Part shown: positions 25,368 to 37,711 of the stretch, piece by piece
How positions within the stretch are numbered: position 1 is the stretch's first letter
How the letters are laid out: every line of letters starts with the position of its first letter
Source: Nymphaea colorata
Lineage: Eukaryota > Streptophyta > Magnoliopsida > Nymphaeales > Nymphaeaceae
Reading direction: 5' to 3'
Assembly (NCBI RefSeq): GCF_008831285.2
Contig: NC_045138.2
Location: 8,773,205-8,837,204, forward strand
DNA: 64,000 bases
Made by a program: the position numbers and the translations under genes
The notes under the pieces: generated by a model
What the model saw: the letters and a program-made list of their open reading frames with translations, nothing else
Databases searched by the model: none
Told to the model about the DNA's origin: nothing

Positions 25368-25421
<54 letters not shown>
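25367..25421. repeat. (TA)n-(TG)n microsatellite
   Basis: About 24 bases of TA repeat run directly into about 30 bases of TG repeat. Confidence 0.95.
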
Positions 25422-25423
<2 letters not shown>

Positions 25424-25699
25424 CCCAACTTCATCACACTACACTTGGTCAATTTGATGAAACAAGATACATGTAAATTTCCAGGATTGAGGGTCACCGT
25501 ATTTTGCTAAAATTTAGACAACCTCTTTATAAAAAAATTAAAAGTTTATAACTCAAAGATAGAAGCACCGAAAGTTAGAGTTATCACGTTCTTTTGGCTA
25601 AAACTTTTACATGCAGCTGAGATTTTATTTTAGCACTTTTTCTCTTTTGAGTTATGTGATGACTGATGAGGCCTTAGTTTAGCAAAAATTAGCTTTTTA

Positions 25700-26020
25700 A
25701 TCAGAGAAGTTCCCCACAAAGGGCATTGCATAGCTGATCGTGCTGGTGATACATTGATCATGCATCACTGATTCATTTCGGTGGCTGCTATACTCTTAGG
25801 CCTTATGTGGTGGTTAACACCGCACCAGGTTATGATGCATCCCAAGCTCGATACAGATTTTGAATAGAGGAGTTCCCTCACAGGGCATTAATAACATATC
25901 TGATCCCGCTGGTGGTGCTGCATAGTGCATCACCGGTTCATTCTTGTTGTTGCTATACTCTTGGGCCTTATATGATGGGCAACATGGCACTAATGTACAA
26001 TGCATTTGTAGTCTTATTTA
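25700..26020 (+). repeat. Two-copy tandem repeat, period about 162 bp
   Basis: The series AAGTTCCCC, GGGCATT, CTGATC, GCTGGTG, TGCATCAC, GCTATACTCTTAGGCCTTAT in 25706-25810 recurs in the same order in 25868-25975 with small changes. This is an old tandem duplication of non-coding sequence. Confidence 0.8.
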
Positions 26021-26212
26021 GATAGTGTTTGATAGGCTTGTATCTTCAATCCGAAGCTGCATTAAAAGTTGTGCATCATAGATCATCAGTTTAAACAATA
26101 TGAATATCTTAGTGGTGTGGATCTTAAATTCACATTAAATGTAAAAGACTGTGAATTTAAAGTCGGATGAAGGGAACGTGTCCAACCATAGATTGATGGA
26201 TTTGAGGTCCTG

Positions 26213-26602
26213 GTGATCTCAGATCACTACCGATACTGGTGAAACAGATACATGATTGTCAAGAAATTAATAGAAAAAAGGACCATTACATGTGGACATT
26301 AGGCTATGCAAAAGAACTGTAGGTACGACAGCTTTAAGCCATTATTAATCCAGCCAAATCTCCTCTGCATGCATCGAGAATGACTCCACGCAAAGATCTA
26401 ATTATTAATAAATTATATGTGGGTTCAATATAAGTGCCTACCAAGCGAGAACCGAACTTGGTGCAATGAAGCTTTTCTAACACTTATGCATGTTAGTATT
26501 TAGTTTCACTTAAAGCATTGTCATTTGAATACACCCAAATCAGCCGGTTCTGGGAGTGATGATTGTAATGACACTAAGGAATGTCACACTGAGAAATGGC
26601 CG
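26213..26602 (+). repeat. Dispersed repeat, copy B (pairs with 21493-21905)
   Basis: Direct-orientation, diverged copy of 21493-21905; shared blocks are listed at copy A. An open frame starting in its right end (26525-26746) has no recognisable domain and is not called as a gene. Confidence 0.8.
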
Positions 26603-26799
26603 AAGCTGGTTATATATGTCGTCCCTTGTTCGCACCCCACCCCTTCCTTGAAGGATGTCGAAATGAGAATCAGCAAAATTCTTTCAAAATTTGGGTTTCG
26701 AGAAAAATTTTTCGGTATGAGGTTCAACCATTCCTGCGGCCTTTAACAGGGGTAATTAGACAAAGGACTAAGAATCATTTGGATCATGTATGAGTTATT

Positions 26800-29700
26800 G
26801 ATGCAAATCTTATATGTTTATGCATTGAGGTTTTGGATTAAAAAACCAAAGTGATTTGAACTTGTTTTGAAAATGAATTCCTTTGATTTGAAGATTGGAG
26901 GGTTTTCAGATTGATTTAAAAACCTTTGTTTTGGTGCCATTTGATTTGAAATCCACAATTCTTGGAGATTTTGAAGATTTGAAATTGAGTTCTTTGTTGC
27001 GAACTCAAGATGATACATCAGTTGAAATGATGATCATCTTATGATCAAAATTGATTTTGAATTCTTCTTTTGTCAAATCATATGATTTGGTCTAAGATAT
27101 TTATAAACTTATGATTTGATTAGGTAGAGCTCATTCTTTTGATGAAACATAGGTTCTAAATTGTTAAAAACATTTTTGACCACGATTATGAAATGCAGTG
27201 GTTATGTTTTCTTTGGAAGTTAAGTGAAGTTTACAAATTCTTGTTGCCACATGACTTGGTCACTTTTTGCAACTCAAATTTGAACCACTTAATTTATTGA
27301 GAATGTGCATGTGGTGCTATTGGCTTTGGATGAAAGTGAATGCATGATATAAGAAGAAAAACTACATGAGACATTTGTCCTTCTCTCTCTCATAATCTCT
27401 CAATATTTATTCACATGAAACATTCATTCTTCACTATCACATAATCTCTCAAAGTTTGTTCATTGTAATTACATGTCATACAATCTACACATAGAGACTG
27501 ATTTTAATTAAAATGTAAGACTTTCTCTAAATGTGCTTATTATATTATTAAGCACATGAATTAGAGATGTAGTCTACAAGCTTGAAACTTAACATAAAAT
27601 TATCAAAATGATGAAAAATATACAAATGATGCCAAAATCAATTTTTGAAATAGATGGGAGACGTGGATGACATCCACTTTTGTCTCAAAATAGCTAAAAA
27701 ATCAGATCTTATGTTGATTTAGATAGCTGAAAATTGTGGACATTGATTCCAATAAAGAGCTTGTTTCTTAGCTAGAAACGATAAGTCTTTCAAACCTATT
27801 CAAATTTCAGATTTCATACCAATGGAATCGTCAACTGCTTTGGACAATTTTATGATAGTTGGTCTCCTTTTTGAGGAAATGAAATGAAAATTTTCAGCAT
27901 TTCATGAAATGGATTAGTCTCATGCAAATATGAAAACTCATGAATGAGAACAACAATCCATAAAAAGTATTTTAAGATGCCAATTGGATAGGGTTGGATT
28001 TTTTTGTTGTTCCTCAAAGTCTTGCCACTTCATGGCTGAAATTGGCATTTCAAATGTGTAAATTTTGACATTATTAAGCTAATTCCTATAAAGCATGGTT
28101 TGATTTCAGCAACTTTCATGTACTTTGCATATGGATTGCTGAAAATAGAAGAAAATTTAAGATGAAAAGAAATTATTTCATTGTTTTGTTCTATGAAAAT
28201 CAACAAAAATGATCCCCTTTTTTCAAAAAAACCAGTTTGGAAACATGTTCCAACCTGATTTTAAAACAGGAAAATGATTTTTTGGCAAGAGATTGCATGT
28301 GTATAACATTGCGTGTATATATATATATATATATATGTATTCTACTCTTCAAAATGAAATTTAATCAAGAAACCACATAATTCATGAATAATGATGATTC
28401 ATGGCTGGGTTCTTTTACGTAAGAAGATTGAAAACTTGTTTCTAATCTCCCATCCACCCTTGATCAATTGAAAAAACATGAAATAAAATGACTTTAAATA
28501 GAAAAGATGAACGAATGCTCAAACAAGTCCATCCTTAGTTTCGCAATGCAAAGGTGAATCACATTCATGAGAATGCATCCATCCTTAATAGGCTTTCTCG
28601 TCATATATGTTGCAACAAAAACACTCTCTCACCGTGGGATTCTCTCATGGCAGGGAGTTCAAAATAGTTTTAAGCTGGTTGTTTTGAAAGGAACGTGGCC
28701 TTGGGGCTCTTTTCAAAATTTGATTCATGGGTTCATCTTTTAAAAAAACCGACACATGCATGCATTATGCATTAACATGTACATTTAATGATAGTTTTCT
28801 CATAGCTGGATATCATTCCCAGCTACAAAATAAATGAAAATAAACCTCTCCCATGAATTGCTAAAATTAAAATCAACCAACAAGAAGCTAAAGTATAGGA
28901 GAAATGAGTTAAAATCACCTACCTTGCCGATCTTGATGTTTGATCTTCTTCTTTACTTGTTTTCTAAATCAAACAATCTTAAGCAAGAATAAGAGCTTGG
29001 ATTTGAGCTTAGTAAAGCAAGAAGAAGTAGAATGACTTGCTGGAATTTGCAGTGGGGATGAGAGAGCTTCTCTCCACGAAAATTCTAAGGGTTCACTTAA
29101 GCACCATAACTTAGCAAACTCGCTAGAGAGAATAGGGGAAATGAAGAAGAGAATGAGAGAGAAGGGGGAAGAGGGAAGAGGGCTTGGGCAAATTTTCTTT
29201 CTCCTCCTTGGCATCTCCCTCCTAACTCCTTTGCTGCAGTAACTTGATGAAAACTTTAAAAATTTATCGCCCCCCCCCCCACCCTTTCATTGCCAAGGGA
29301 GGATTTATATAGAATAGAAGAAGGGTTTAACCACCTTCCTAACCAACCTTGGAAACTCACTTAAGAATTTGGAGACTTGTAAAATGAGTTAAATAGAGTT
29401 TAATAGCTTCAATTAATCACTCTTAGCCCATTTACACGAGCTAGGTGGATTGGGCTAGGCATGGTCAACCTTGGTTCAAACCTAGCTGAACAACCTTGAC
29501 CAAAATTTTGGATGAAAATGCCCTTGTGTCGGCTATTGCCTCATTTTACTCTTTATTTTTTTCTTGGTTTGAATTGAGCTTGTTAGGTTAAAACCTAGTT
29601 GTTAAGCTCTAAATGTTATTGAATTATGACAATTCAATAAAAATTTGAATAAAATTTGAAAATTCCATCAAACTTGGTACAAAAAGGGTATTTTCGTCCA

Positions 29701-30953
29701 TAACTTGATTGAAGATGGATTTCAACTAAACCGAACTTTGGTTTGAAATATTAAATTTTAATTTGGTAATTGATTTATGCATTTGACAAATCCAAATGTA
29801 TATATTTGCCTTTCATAAAATCCTAATTTAGGTTCTGTAATCTCAATTTGCTCATAAAAGGGCAAAATTGTTCAGATTGATCAATTTCGACCAATTGACC
29901 AAAGTCAAAGCTCATTTGCAAGTAGTTTGACTTTGTTTGAAGTAATTTGATGAATTTGAGCTAAGAAAGCTCTAAATTGGGCTAAATTGTACTTTGACTA
30001 AGTTTAGTCAAAAATTCGATTCAATCAAAGTCTATTTTCGTCCACTAAGAAAGCTCTACTCATGTTGACCAAGCCTAGCTGAAATGGGCACCACATTTAG
30101 GTGCGCCCAGATCAAACCTACTTGGATTAAGTAGGCTAGGTGAGTTTAATTCTAACACCTATTGCTTCTTTGGAATTTGATTTTTTTTTTAACTAAGGGG
30201 GAGAGAGGGAGATTAATGTCTCTCTTTTCCTATGAACCCTAATTCATTTCCTTTTGAAAATTATTTTTTTATTTAATTGAGGGAAGATATTTTCGAAAAA
30301 GAGGGGGTGTGTGACCTATTGTGTGGGCCCACATGTGGGTTCCTCATAACATTCTAGACCAAATTTGAACCAATTCTCATATTTAAATCAAAATTTGAAT
30401 TTTGTAATTGGAACTGGATTCCGAATGACATTTGTAATTGGATTTGGATTGCAAATCATAATTTGGATTGGGTTTGGATTCTAAATCATAATTTGGATCT
30501 AGTTTGGACTTGTAATCTACATTGAGATTCGTGTCATGAATCAAATTCATAATTTGAATCTAAATTGTGTTTAGATTCAAAATTGACTTTGAAATTGCAA
30601 TTTTTCACAATTCTTTTGCAAAATTTTGACATTGCTTCAATTTTGGTGTGAAAAAATTTGGGATGTTAATAGATGCCGCTCTTTGCTATTAAGAAAGTTG
30701 AAGACTTTGCTTAATAACAAAGATTTGCACACCAAATTTTTGCAAATTGTTTGAAAAATCTATTTTTCAAATAGTGATGAGCCGTCCTCACTTGAGAGGA
30801 AATGCTATGCATAGACCTGAAATAATAAGATTTTCCTCTATCTCATAGGCGACTATGTAGAGAAATTAATGTTGATTGAAAAATTTTACAATTTTGGAAG
30901 TTTTTGCATTTGATGATTCGAGAACTTAGCCCTTGACGCCATTTTAACCATTG
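26800..30953 (-). repeat. Long LTR of a Tat-like gypsy element, - orientation
   Basis: It lies immediately 3' of the integrase end (31731, - strand), as a 3' LTR should. The part 30690-30930 matches the reverse complement of 7680-7920, so it is a repeated terminal sequence. On the - strand a TATA-like TCTATATAAATCC lies near 29310, with pyrimidine- and CT-rich leader-like sequence downstream (29220 to 28990) and a GT-containing AAGGTAGGT at about 28923; this fits an LTR promoter reading leftwards. Neither outer end is proved; 30953 is set at a CA next to a pyrimidine tract (30964-31000) that could be the polypurine tract complement. AT-rich throughout, with no convincing coding; the 28969-29214 frame is leader sequence. 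Confidence 0.6.
29299..29312 (-). promoter_or_regulatory. TATA-like box of the - strand Tat-like LTR
   Basis: The - strand reads CTATATAAATCCT. It is about 30 bases upstream of a C-run-bearing segment and of leader-like CT-rich sequence. The position within the LTR is consistent with a U3 promoter; activity is not shown. Confidence 0.45.
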
Positions 30954-31730
30954 GTAAGTGTTTTTTTCTCTCTTTTTATTTTATTTTATTTTGCTTAGCT
31001 TTCCACCTTTTGGTTTTAGCTTTTGAATTTTGATTTTCTTTTTGAGCTAGCCTTCACTCTTGGGGGAATTCCTCACCACCCCAAAAGCTACTACGGAGTT
31101 CCACCATTTTGGTGGTTTTGTATAATTTGCATTGAGCAATATCAAGTCTATCAGAGTTTCTTTTGAACTCTTATAGTAAGCATTGAGCCGGTAACTCCCA
31201 GACCAGTTGGCCTTAGGGTACCAAGTGTAAAACACTCCTCGGACTTACTTACTCGAATTCAGAAGACTTTAAGAGACTTAATATAAGCAAAATGTTCATG
31301 GATTGCTTTTAGCTTCACGGTGTAAGCATAGGTCGTATGCCCAACCGCGCCTGCAGTGCTTTGAACCAGAGGAACAACTACACTCACCTCGAGCTCATCG
31401 CTCAACTTATTTTGCATCTTGCCAAGATCTTTTAGGTCACAAGGGTTTTTTCTTATGGCGTCTCATCCTTTACAAGTGCCCAATTGTCAGGACCAACATT
31501 AATTTCTATACATTAATCTCTCAATTTTATTGAAATTTCTTGCATAGTTCAAGCCAATGCCCTTGCAATTGTCCTCAAGACTTGGGCTAAGTTTGAAAAT
31601 TTTAGAAATTTTGATGCATTTTTGAAACTTTCTTTAAGGGATGCTATGCCCCTTGATTTGAAAATTGATAAGAATGTGCTTATCAAAACACAATTGTTTT
31701 GAAAATTTTTGAAATTTTTGAATTGTAAAT
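30954..31730 (-). other. 3' untranslated part of the Tat-like element
   Basis: Sequence between the polyprotein stop (31731-31733 on -) and the LTR. It contains no clear gene. A long pyrimidine run (30964-31000) is on the + strand, a purine tract on the element strand. The + frame at 31303-31533 has no recognisable domain. Confidence 0.45.
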
Positions 31731-33187
31731 TCAAGTATAGAATTTCTTGAAATGCAAAGCATTAATTGGATCAAGGATTTCGACCCCATCTGCGTCAATC
31801 AACTGATAAGAATTGCAAGGTAAAACTTCTTTGATGACATATGGTCCTTTCCAATTTGGTGCCTATTTTCCTTTAGGTTTACTCTTGAGTGGAACTACAG
31901 ATCATAGTACCATTTAACTAGAATTTTTTTTCAATGACCGATTTGACATAATATCAGGTGACTCTCTTGCAATAGACTTCAGCATGCTCTGCCGCTTATA
32001 GCATTTTCTCATCTAAGAGGTCTAAGCAAGCCTCTTTTATACTTGCTAATTGGGAGTTTAATTAGTGCAGCAAATTTTATCGTTGGTTTTTGGACATGTA
32101 ATGGAATGACAATTTTCTTTCCATATACTAACTCTGCTGGTGTAGCATTGGTGGGCGTTCGAATTGTGGTTCGATACGCCCAAAGTGCATTATGTATTTT
32201 CTCGTGTCAATCTCGGTCTGTTTCAACAGTCCTTTCTAATATACGAATCAAAATCTTGTTGGTTGTTTTTGCCTAACCATTACCATGAGGGTAATATGGG
32301 AAAGAAAAGAGATGTTGTATTTTGTATTTGTGACAGAGATTGTGCACTTTTTCATTTTTAAAATGAGTACCATTGTCAGAAACGATATCGTGTAGGATGC
32401 CAAATCTACACCAAAGGTTTTTGTGAATGAAGGATACTACATGTCGTCCTTCGACTGTTTTTAAGGTGATTGATTCGACTCATTTGGTGAAATAATATGG
32501 AGCTGCAAGAAAATACCTGTGCCCATTTGAGGTAGGTGGATTGATTGGACCGACCACGTCGAAGGCCCACATAGAGAACGGCTAGGGTGAGTTGACTGAA
32601 TGAAGGTATGTTGCTGGAGCATGAATTGATGGTGCATGCAATTGACATTTGATGCATTTTTTGACAAATTGGTGATAGTCTCTCTGCATTGTGGGCCAAT
32701 AGTAACCTGCTCTGACTATCTGCTTGACAAGGGTCTGATACCCTACATGTCCCCTGCAAATTCCTTCATGGGCTTCTTGAATGACTTCTAATGCCTCATT
32801 TGTATCGAGACATCTAGCATATTTTGTGTTGAATCCTCTTCTGTATAGGATGTCATCTAAAATGAAATATCTTGAAGACATGTGTCTCAGAGCTCTTTGC
32901 TCTTTTTGAGACATTTCAGGTGGAAGTGTACCTGTTTGGAGAAAATCTTTGATGTTCTGATACCATGGTGTTTCTCTGTTTTTTGTTTGTAACACATATT
33001 CTTGTATGACAAAAGATGGTTGTTTGAGTCTTCCGACTTCAAAAAATCTAATAGATTTTCTAGGTTTGAAGGTTATGGTGGAGCCCAAACTGGCCAAACC
33101 GTCTACAATTGGGTTAAATTTTTTTTTGACATGCAAGGGTGTATACTCCTCGAATTGTTTTTGGAAAAAACCTTTTTTTGACATCAT
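31731..33187 (-). pseudogene. Tat-like gypsy RNase H end and integrase, - strand, broken
   Basis: From 33187 leftwards: the end of RNase H (NPIVDGLASLGSTI, where the family has ADALA), a linker, then the integrase zinc-binding region (GHVGYQTLVKQI, then CIKCQLHAP). The catalytic core has WAFDVVGPI (about 32550), IVSDNGTHFKN (about 32360) and a degenerate third motif near 32275 where the reading is NG-stop-AKTTNK, so the catalytic Glu position is Lys. The C-terminal part (APNWKGPYVIKEVL, DADGVEILDPINA) ends with TGA at 31731-31733. At least three stops are explained by TGG or CAG changed by a single transition. The 5' part is missing: the frame is cut at 33187 beside other transposon sequence. 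Confidence 0.82.
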
Positions 33188-33194
33188 TTTTTTG

Positions 33195-33268
33195 ACCGTC
33201 GCTCCTCTTGGCCTGACCCGCGGATGGTTTGGCCCGTCCCTGGAAAAAATCCTGGCTCCGCCCCTGTT
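33195..33268. mobile_element. Terminal remnant of a DNA element
   Basis: GGCCTGACCCGCGG through AATCCTGGCTCCGCCCCTG matches the end of the small element at 20560-20625 in order and content. It sits exactly where the Tat-like pol frame stops, which suggests an insertion here followed by loss of the rest. Confidence 0.45.
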
Positions 33269-34355
33269 TGTAAGGTCATTCTATAACCTCTTTAAAGAAA
33301 TGAGTTCGCTCCTTGGGCATTTTGCCATCCTTTCCAGTGAATCAATAGAATTCATTTTCAATTGAATCCTCTGCAGCCTAGGTCTCGTCGTTCCCATAGC
33401 TTCTCCTCCATTAATGTCGATATATATATATATGTATATATTGATCCGTCAGGGGCTCATCTCGCTTGTCAACCCTCCAAAACAACTTTTATTTGTAATC
33501 TTGAAATTGCGGTGTCGCACCATTTTGTTTGAGCACCTGTATCTACGCATTCTGCATTGCTTTTGGACGAGTTAAGTAAAGGAAGGTGCTCTCTTTAGGG
33601 AGGCCGTGGTTATAGTCCTTCGTCTTTCGGAGTTTTTCAACAACCGATTAACAATTAGGGCTGCAAAATATATCGGATCCAGGATATGAGTATGCCATTT
33701 TTCTGATGCATTTGGCTCACCATGAGCCCATTGATGCTCCCTTTGGAAACAGTACTGGGAAAGCCTCACTTGAGCAAGTACTAAACCTAAAAGGATGCGT
33801 TTCTCCTTGTTTTCAACTCGTAGACCCCAAATATTATAATGAATATAATATGAAGCCTAGAAAAGAAAAAGCGACCAAATTTCCAACCACCAAAACAAAA
33901 TTAACAACTGCCTTCATCCTTTATCACCTATGGCTCAATCGGATCTATTTTCATTATCGAATTGTTCTTGGCACCATCATCCATATAAATTCCTCCTCAT
34001 TTGATCGAGCTCAAAATTTTACATTTCTACCTCTAAAGCACGACTATATCATTGTTGCAGCGAACATTTTTAGAACTTCAGGCTCTTCCCAGCATCTCAA
34101 AGAGGCATTAACATGCAACAATGAACCTACAAAACAGGAGAAAGATGAAAAAGAAACGAGACACAATGGTGAGAGTTTAGGGATGTTTGCGGTTTGCTTC
34201 AAGGAGGAGGCCTAGATTATACAACTGAACTGATCAATTGTTCCTTTGAACTGTCCTCTGTTAATAGAGGTCGTGGGCTTAAATAGATGTGTACATGACA
34301 TACCTTGGTCATTCCCATTATGCCCAGTCTACCAGTTTCATGGCTAGGGCAATTG
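33269..34355. other. No gene recognised
   Basis: It contains a short TA tract (33420-33440) and an open frame at 33706-34215 with no recognisable domain, signal peptide or neighbouring splice signals. The frame is not called as a gene. Confidence 0.4.
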
Positions 34356-34359
34356 ATAA

Positions 34360-34571
34360 GAAAAAATGAAAATGCGAATTAGGGGAGGCGATTGCGATTT
34401 GCGCTTGACCTAACGAGCCGTCGGGCTGGGCCGGGCTATAGAAACGATAACCGGGCCCGACCCGTTAAGATCTCGGGCCGGGCCGGGCTTACTAAAGTTG
34501 AACCCGATAAGAGATTTTTTCAACCCGGACCCGGCCCGGGGCGTCCCCTAATTCGCATTTTCATTTTTTCT
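34360..34571. mobile_element. Short inverted-repeat element around a GGGCC-rich core
   Basis: The left arm (34360-34386, GAAAAAATGAAAATGCGAAT then TAGGGGA) is exactly the reverse complement of the right arm (34544-34570), 27 bases without a mismatch. The 150-base core is rich in GGGCCGGGC and CCCGGACCCGGCC, the signature of hAT-like termini seen elsewhere in the window. It is therefore a compact MITE-like unit, or a hAT-like end bounded by a newer inverted repeat. Confidence 0.7.
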
Positions 34572-35330
34572 CCATCGAGGGAGGCAGAGCTTCAGAGAGA
34601 AGAGAAGAAAGAGGAAGAAAAGAGGAGAAAGAGGCAGAGCTCCCTCTACGCTCCGACTCTTCTTCGTTCGTTGTCTTGCTCACAACTCTTGGGAGAAGAG
34701 GGGAAAGAGGAAGAAGTTGTAGGAGGAGAAGAAGAAGAAAGGGAAAAGAGGGTTATCCACTGAAGATAGCAGGTTTTTTTATGTTTTTCCCATTTGCTGT
34801 TAAGTACTCGTCTTTGCTGTATCTTTCATATCTTTGGGTTGTATCTTGTGCATTCAGTGCTTACGGTTTTGGGTATGCGAGAAATCTTGCTAGGATGGCG
34901 GTGGCGGAGTTGTTGCTGGGTGGTCGATCCTATACAAACGGCGCTCCCTGCCTGCCTGCCTCCTCTTCTGGTTTAAAGAAGATGGGGGTGGGAACGGCCT
35001 GAGCCCTCCATGAAATCTCTCCCGAGGGGGGCTTCTGCAGATCTGATACGATGGCATCTCGTTGGTGATGTTTACTAACCGCTCGAAGGAGAGATGCTTT
35101 CGCCTTTAGGGACCACCAACTAGAGTCCCGCCTGTGCACTGTGCAGGTCGGTTGCATAAACCCTAGCAACATTTCAGGAAGAAGAAGAAATCTTGGATGG
35201 GGAGGAAAATACGATAAGAAACCGACCCGGCCCGGCCCTTCAGTTAACAAAACGGGCTTGGCTGGCCCTCGGGCATGGTCGACCAGGCCCGGTACCCGGC
35301 CCGCCCAGGCCTAACCTGTTCAATCATATG
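34572..35330. other. Purine-rich, 5'-UTR-like stretch ending in GGCCC-rich sequence
   Basis: AGAG/GAAG-rich sequence (34590-34745) is followed by unassigned sequence and then by a CCCGGCCCGGCCC to GGCCCGCCCAGGCC block (35222-35312). The GGCCC block at this end and the GGGCC block at 34420-34540 face each other. The 34360-35320 interval could thus be one non-autonomous hAT-like element carrying a captured gene leader. No protein domain is seen in the frames. Confidence 0.4.
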
Positions 35331-37135
35331 CAGAAATATACAGTAATTTATCAAATATTAGTGTTATCAGAGACTATAGGTCCGTAATCCGTATCAGCTG
35401 CTTCGTTCGGTTCAGCACCTAATCAATGTAATATGGACCAGAAATTGGCCGATACCAGGTCTCGTATCGGCTGAACAGACTGATAAAATTTTGATGAAAA
35501 CTGTTTTAACGTTTAAATACATATTTTTTAAAGGCTAATATGCTGCACACTGCCCAAACGCAATATTGCTTTTATGGCCTCCCATTTTTCACGACATTGA
35601 GTTGAATGACGTTCAATTTAACCTGATTTTCTTCAATTTAATCGATGACTTTAAGTCCACATTTCAGCGGTAACAGAAAAAAAAAAAAAACATCAAGAAC
35701 TGTTTTTTCTTGTTGAAATTAAAAACACAAATTTAACAAAAACATAGAAACTTTCCTCGACTATGATCCCTTCTTTTCCCTTTTTTATGTCAAATAAGAA
35801 AGCCCTGTCCATGTTTGATACGTTTTAGAATAGTAAACAGATATATATTTTGAATTTAACCACGTAGGTTAATTTCAAATAAATTTTCTTGAAGCGATAA
35901 AAAAACAACATTATAGAATAATTGTATATTTTTTGTTATATGTATAGGTAACCTGATTTAACCGCGCGCCTATATTTCTTGGACCGCATAAGCCTTTCTT
36001 CTTATTTTTACTATTAAGAATTGAAAATTTTAACAACTTTGAAACTTAAATTTTCAAATTTGAAAGATTGTTAATTTTACGACTTATTTTGTATCACGGC
36101 AGCGAAAGAGAGAGGGCTATGAGCTGAAAGCTCCTTCTTTTGCAACTGCACTGTCAACGTGATTCACTCAATATAACGGAAAAGAGAAAAAGGAACCCTT
36201 TTTTCTTCTCTCAAGCAACTACCTACCAAATTTCCAAATTCCATTCTTTCCACCCGTTGGAACAAAAAAAAAAAAAACAAGCGAAGACTTTCTTGATTGC
36301 CCGACATTTTAATATGATTTCAGAAACCTATTGACTATTTTATTATTTTTCGGAAACTATGTCTGAAACAGGTTGTTTTTTTTTATGAAAGGCACATATC
36401 ATAGGATGGTCATACCCTTTGGCAGTCGTGAGTAAAAAGGCATAACTGCCCCATATTAATATGGGGATTGAGACATTGTGTTCTTTTACCACGTAAAATG
36501 ACATAAGTCGCCCTCCAACTATATCTGATTTTAGCTTGTCTTATCCATCCAACTACAATGTCAGTATAGCTAATTAAAACAATAATAAGTAATTAAGGGC
36601 CTGGGCCTGTTTCGTTGACACCCTAAACCGTTATTTTAGAAGACAAAATGGTCGAAATTAGATTTTTCATAAATTCAATATTAATAAAACATGTGTTGCT
36701 TGAATAACTTAGCCCGCTCAAGTTTTTCACAAGAAACTCATGTCTTATCTCCCAAAGACATAAGTCGTGTTTCAAAAATTAGTTAAAAAACCAAATTCTT
36801 ACAAAACCTAGTTTATCGTCTCAAGGTATTGTCCAAACCTAAGTAGACTTGAGCTCGTTTTAAGTTCAAGTCAAGCTGAGTCTAATTGAGCCATATATTT
36901 AAAAAGTTTTATTCAAAATAAAAGAAACAAATGATGTTGAAATGATAGTTTACTTTATAAAACCAAAACAGAGAATCGAGTATAACAATAGAATTTTTTG
37001 TATTAGTAATATAAAAGCTTTAATATATACATTTAAATCAATTTGCCAAGTCCAAGAGAACCAAACTAAAGTGTGTCGAGCTCTCGATTCATCTTCAAAA
37101 AAAAAAAAAAAAAAAAGAAACCGAGTTACATATTT
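35331..37135. other. AT-rich intergenic sequence
   Basis: No supportable gene. Two A runs (35678-35690 and 37099-37116) are present. A short GAGCTC-type phrase (36848-36890) resembles a decayed hAT-like end. Confidence 0.4.
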
Positions 37136-37139
37136 TTTT

Positions 37140-37232
37140 AAGGGTGGGCATTGGGCCAGGCCTATCGGGCCCGAGACGGAGCCCAATCGGGCTAGGCCGG
37201 GCCGGCCCAGCGGCCGCCTGGCCCAGGCTTAG
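37140..37232. mobile_element. GGGCC-rich hAT-like terminal fragment
   Basis: AGGGTGGGCATTGGGCCAGG is followed by repeated CGGGCC, GGGCCGGCCC and GCCTGGCCC. It has the same AGGG-TG-CATTGGGCC start as the end at 43795, 480 bp upstream of the GH17 start codon. No partner end is recognised. Directly after it, a 26-base phrase (TTTTTACCAGTCAC and context) is duplicated at 37236 and 37269. Confidence 0.45.
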
Positions 37233-37479
37233 TTTTTTTACCAGTCACGAAATTATGTCTAAACTTACCTTAATTTTTTTACCAGTCACCAGATTATGTC
37301 TAAACTTAGCGGACCCTAGATGAAAATACTTTCTGAAGCAATAGCGTTTGAAGGAAAGTGACTCCACGCTGGACCTACAGGTCGGGCCGAGGCACAGGGT
37401 GCGGACGGCCGTGGATGACAGCTCTTCTTCGCAGTAACCGATTGTTTTACTTTTACCGCCATCAAAGAGAATCCAAATA

Positions 37480-37711
37480 GTCGGAGGGAGAGAGAGAGAG
37501 GGAGGGAGAGCTTTGAGAGCACGGAGCAGCCCAAGTGTCTCCTCCTACCTTCCTGTCCTCGATTCTGGCGTTCCCCATCTGTCCATCGCTACCTTCCAAC
37601 ACAAAGCGGCAGCTAAAGGAGAAATTAGAAGAAGATTCACGGCGAGAGGTACTCAGGAAGTGAAACTCAACAGTAAGCCGCGGCCTGTGATATCTCCTTT
37701 GTTGGTAAACC
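37480..37711 (+). promoter_or_regulatory. Probable 5' UTR and promoter-proximal region of the GH17 gene
   Basis: A GA-rich run (37482-37511) precedes CT-rich and mixed sequence leading to the start codon. No convincing TATA box was found. The start of transcription is not determined. Confidence 0.35.

Noticed and set aside
33706-34215. 169-codon frame
   Set aside because: No recognisable domain, low-complexity composition shifts, no splice or neighbour support; could be chance.
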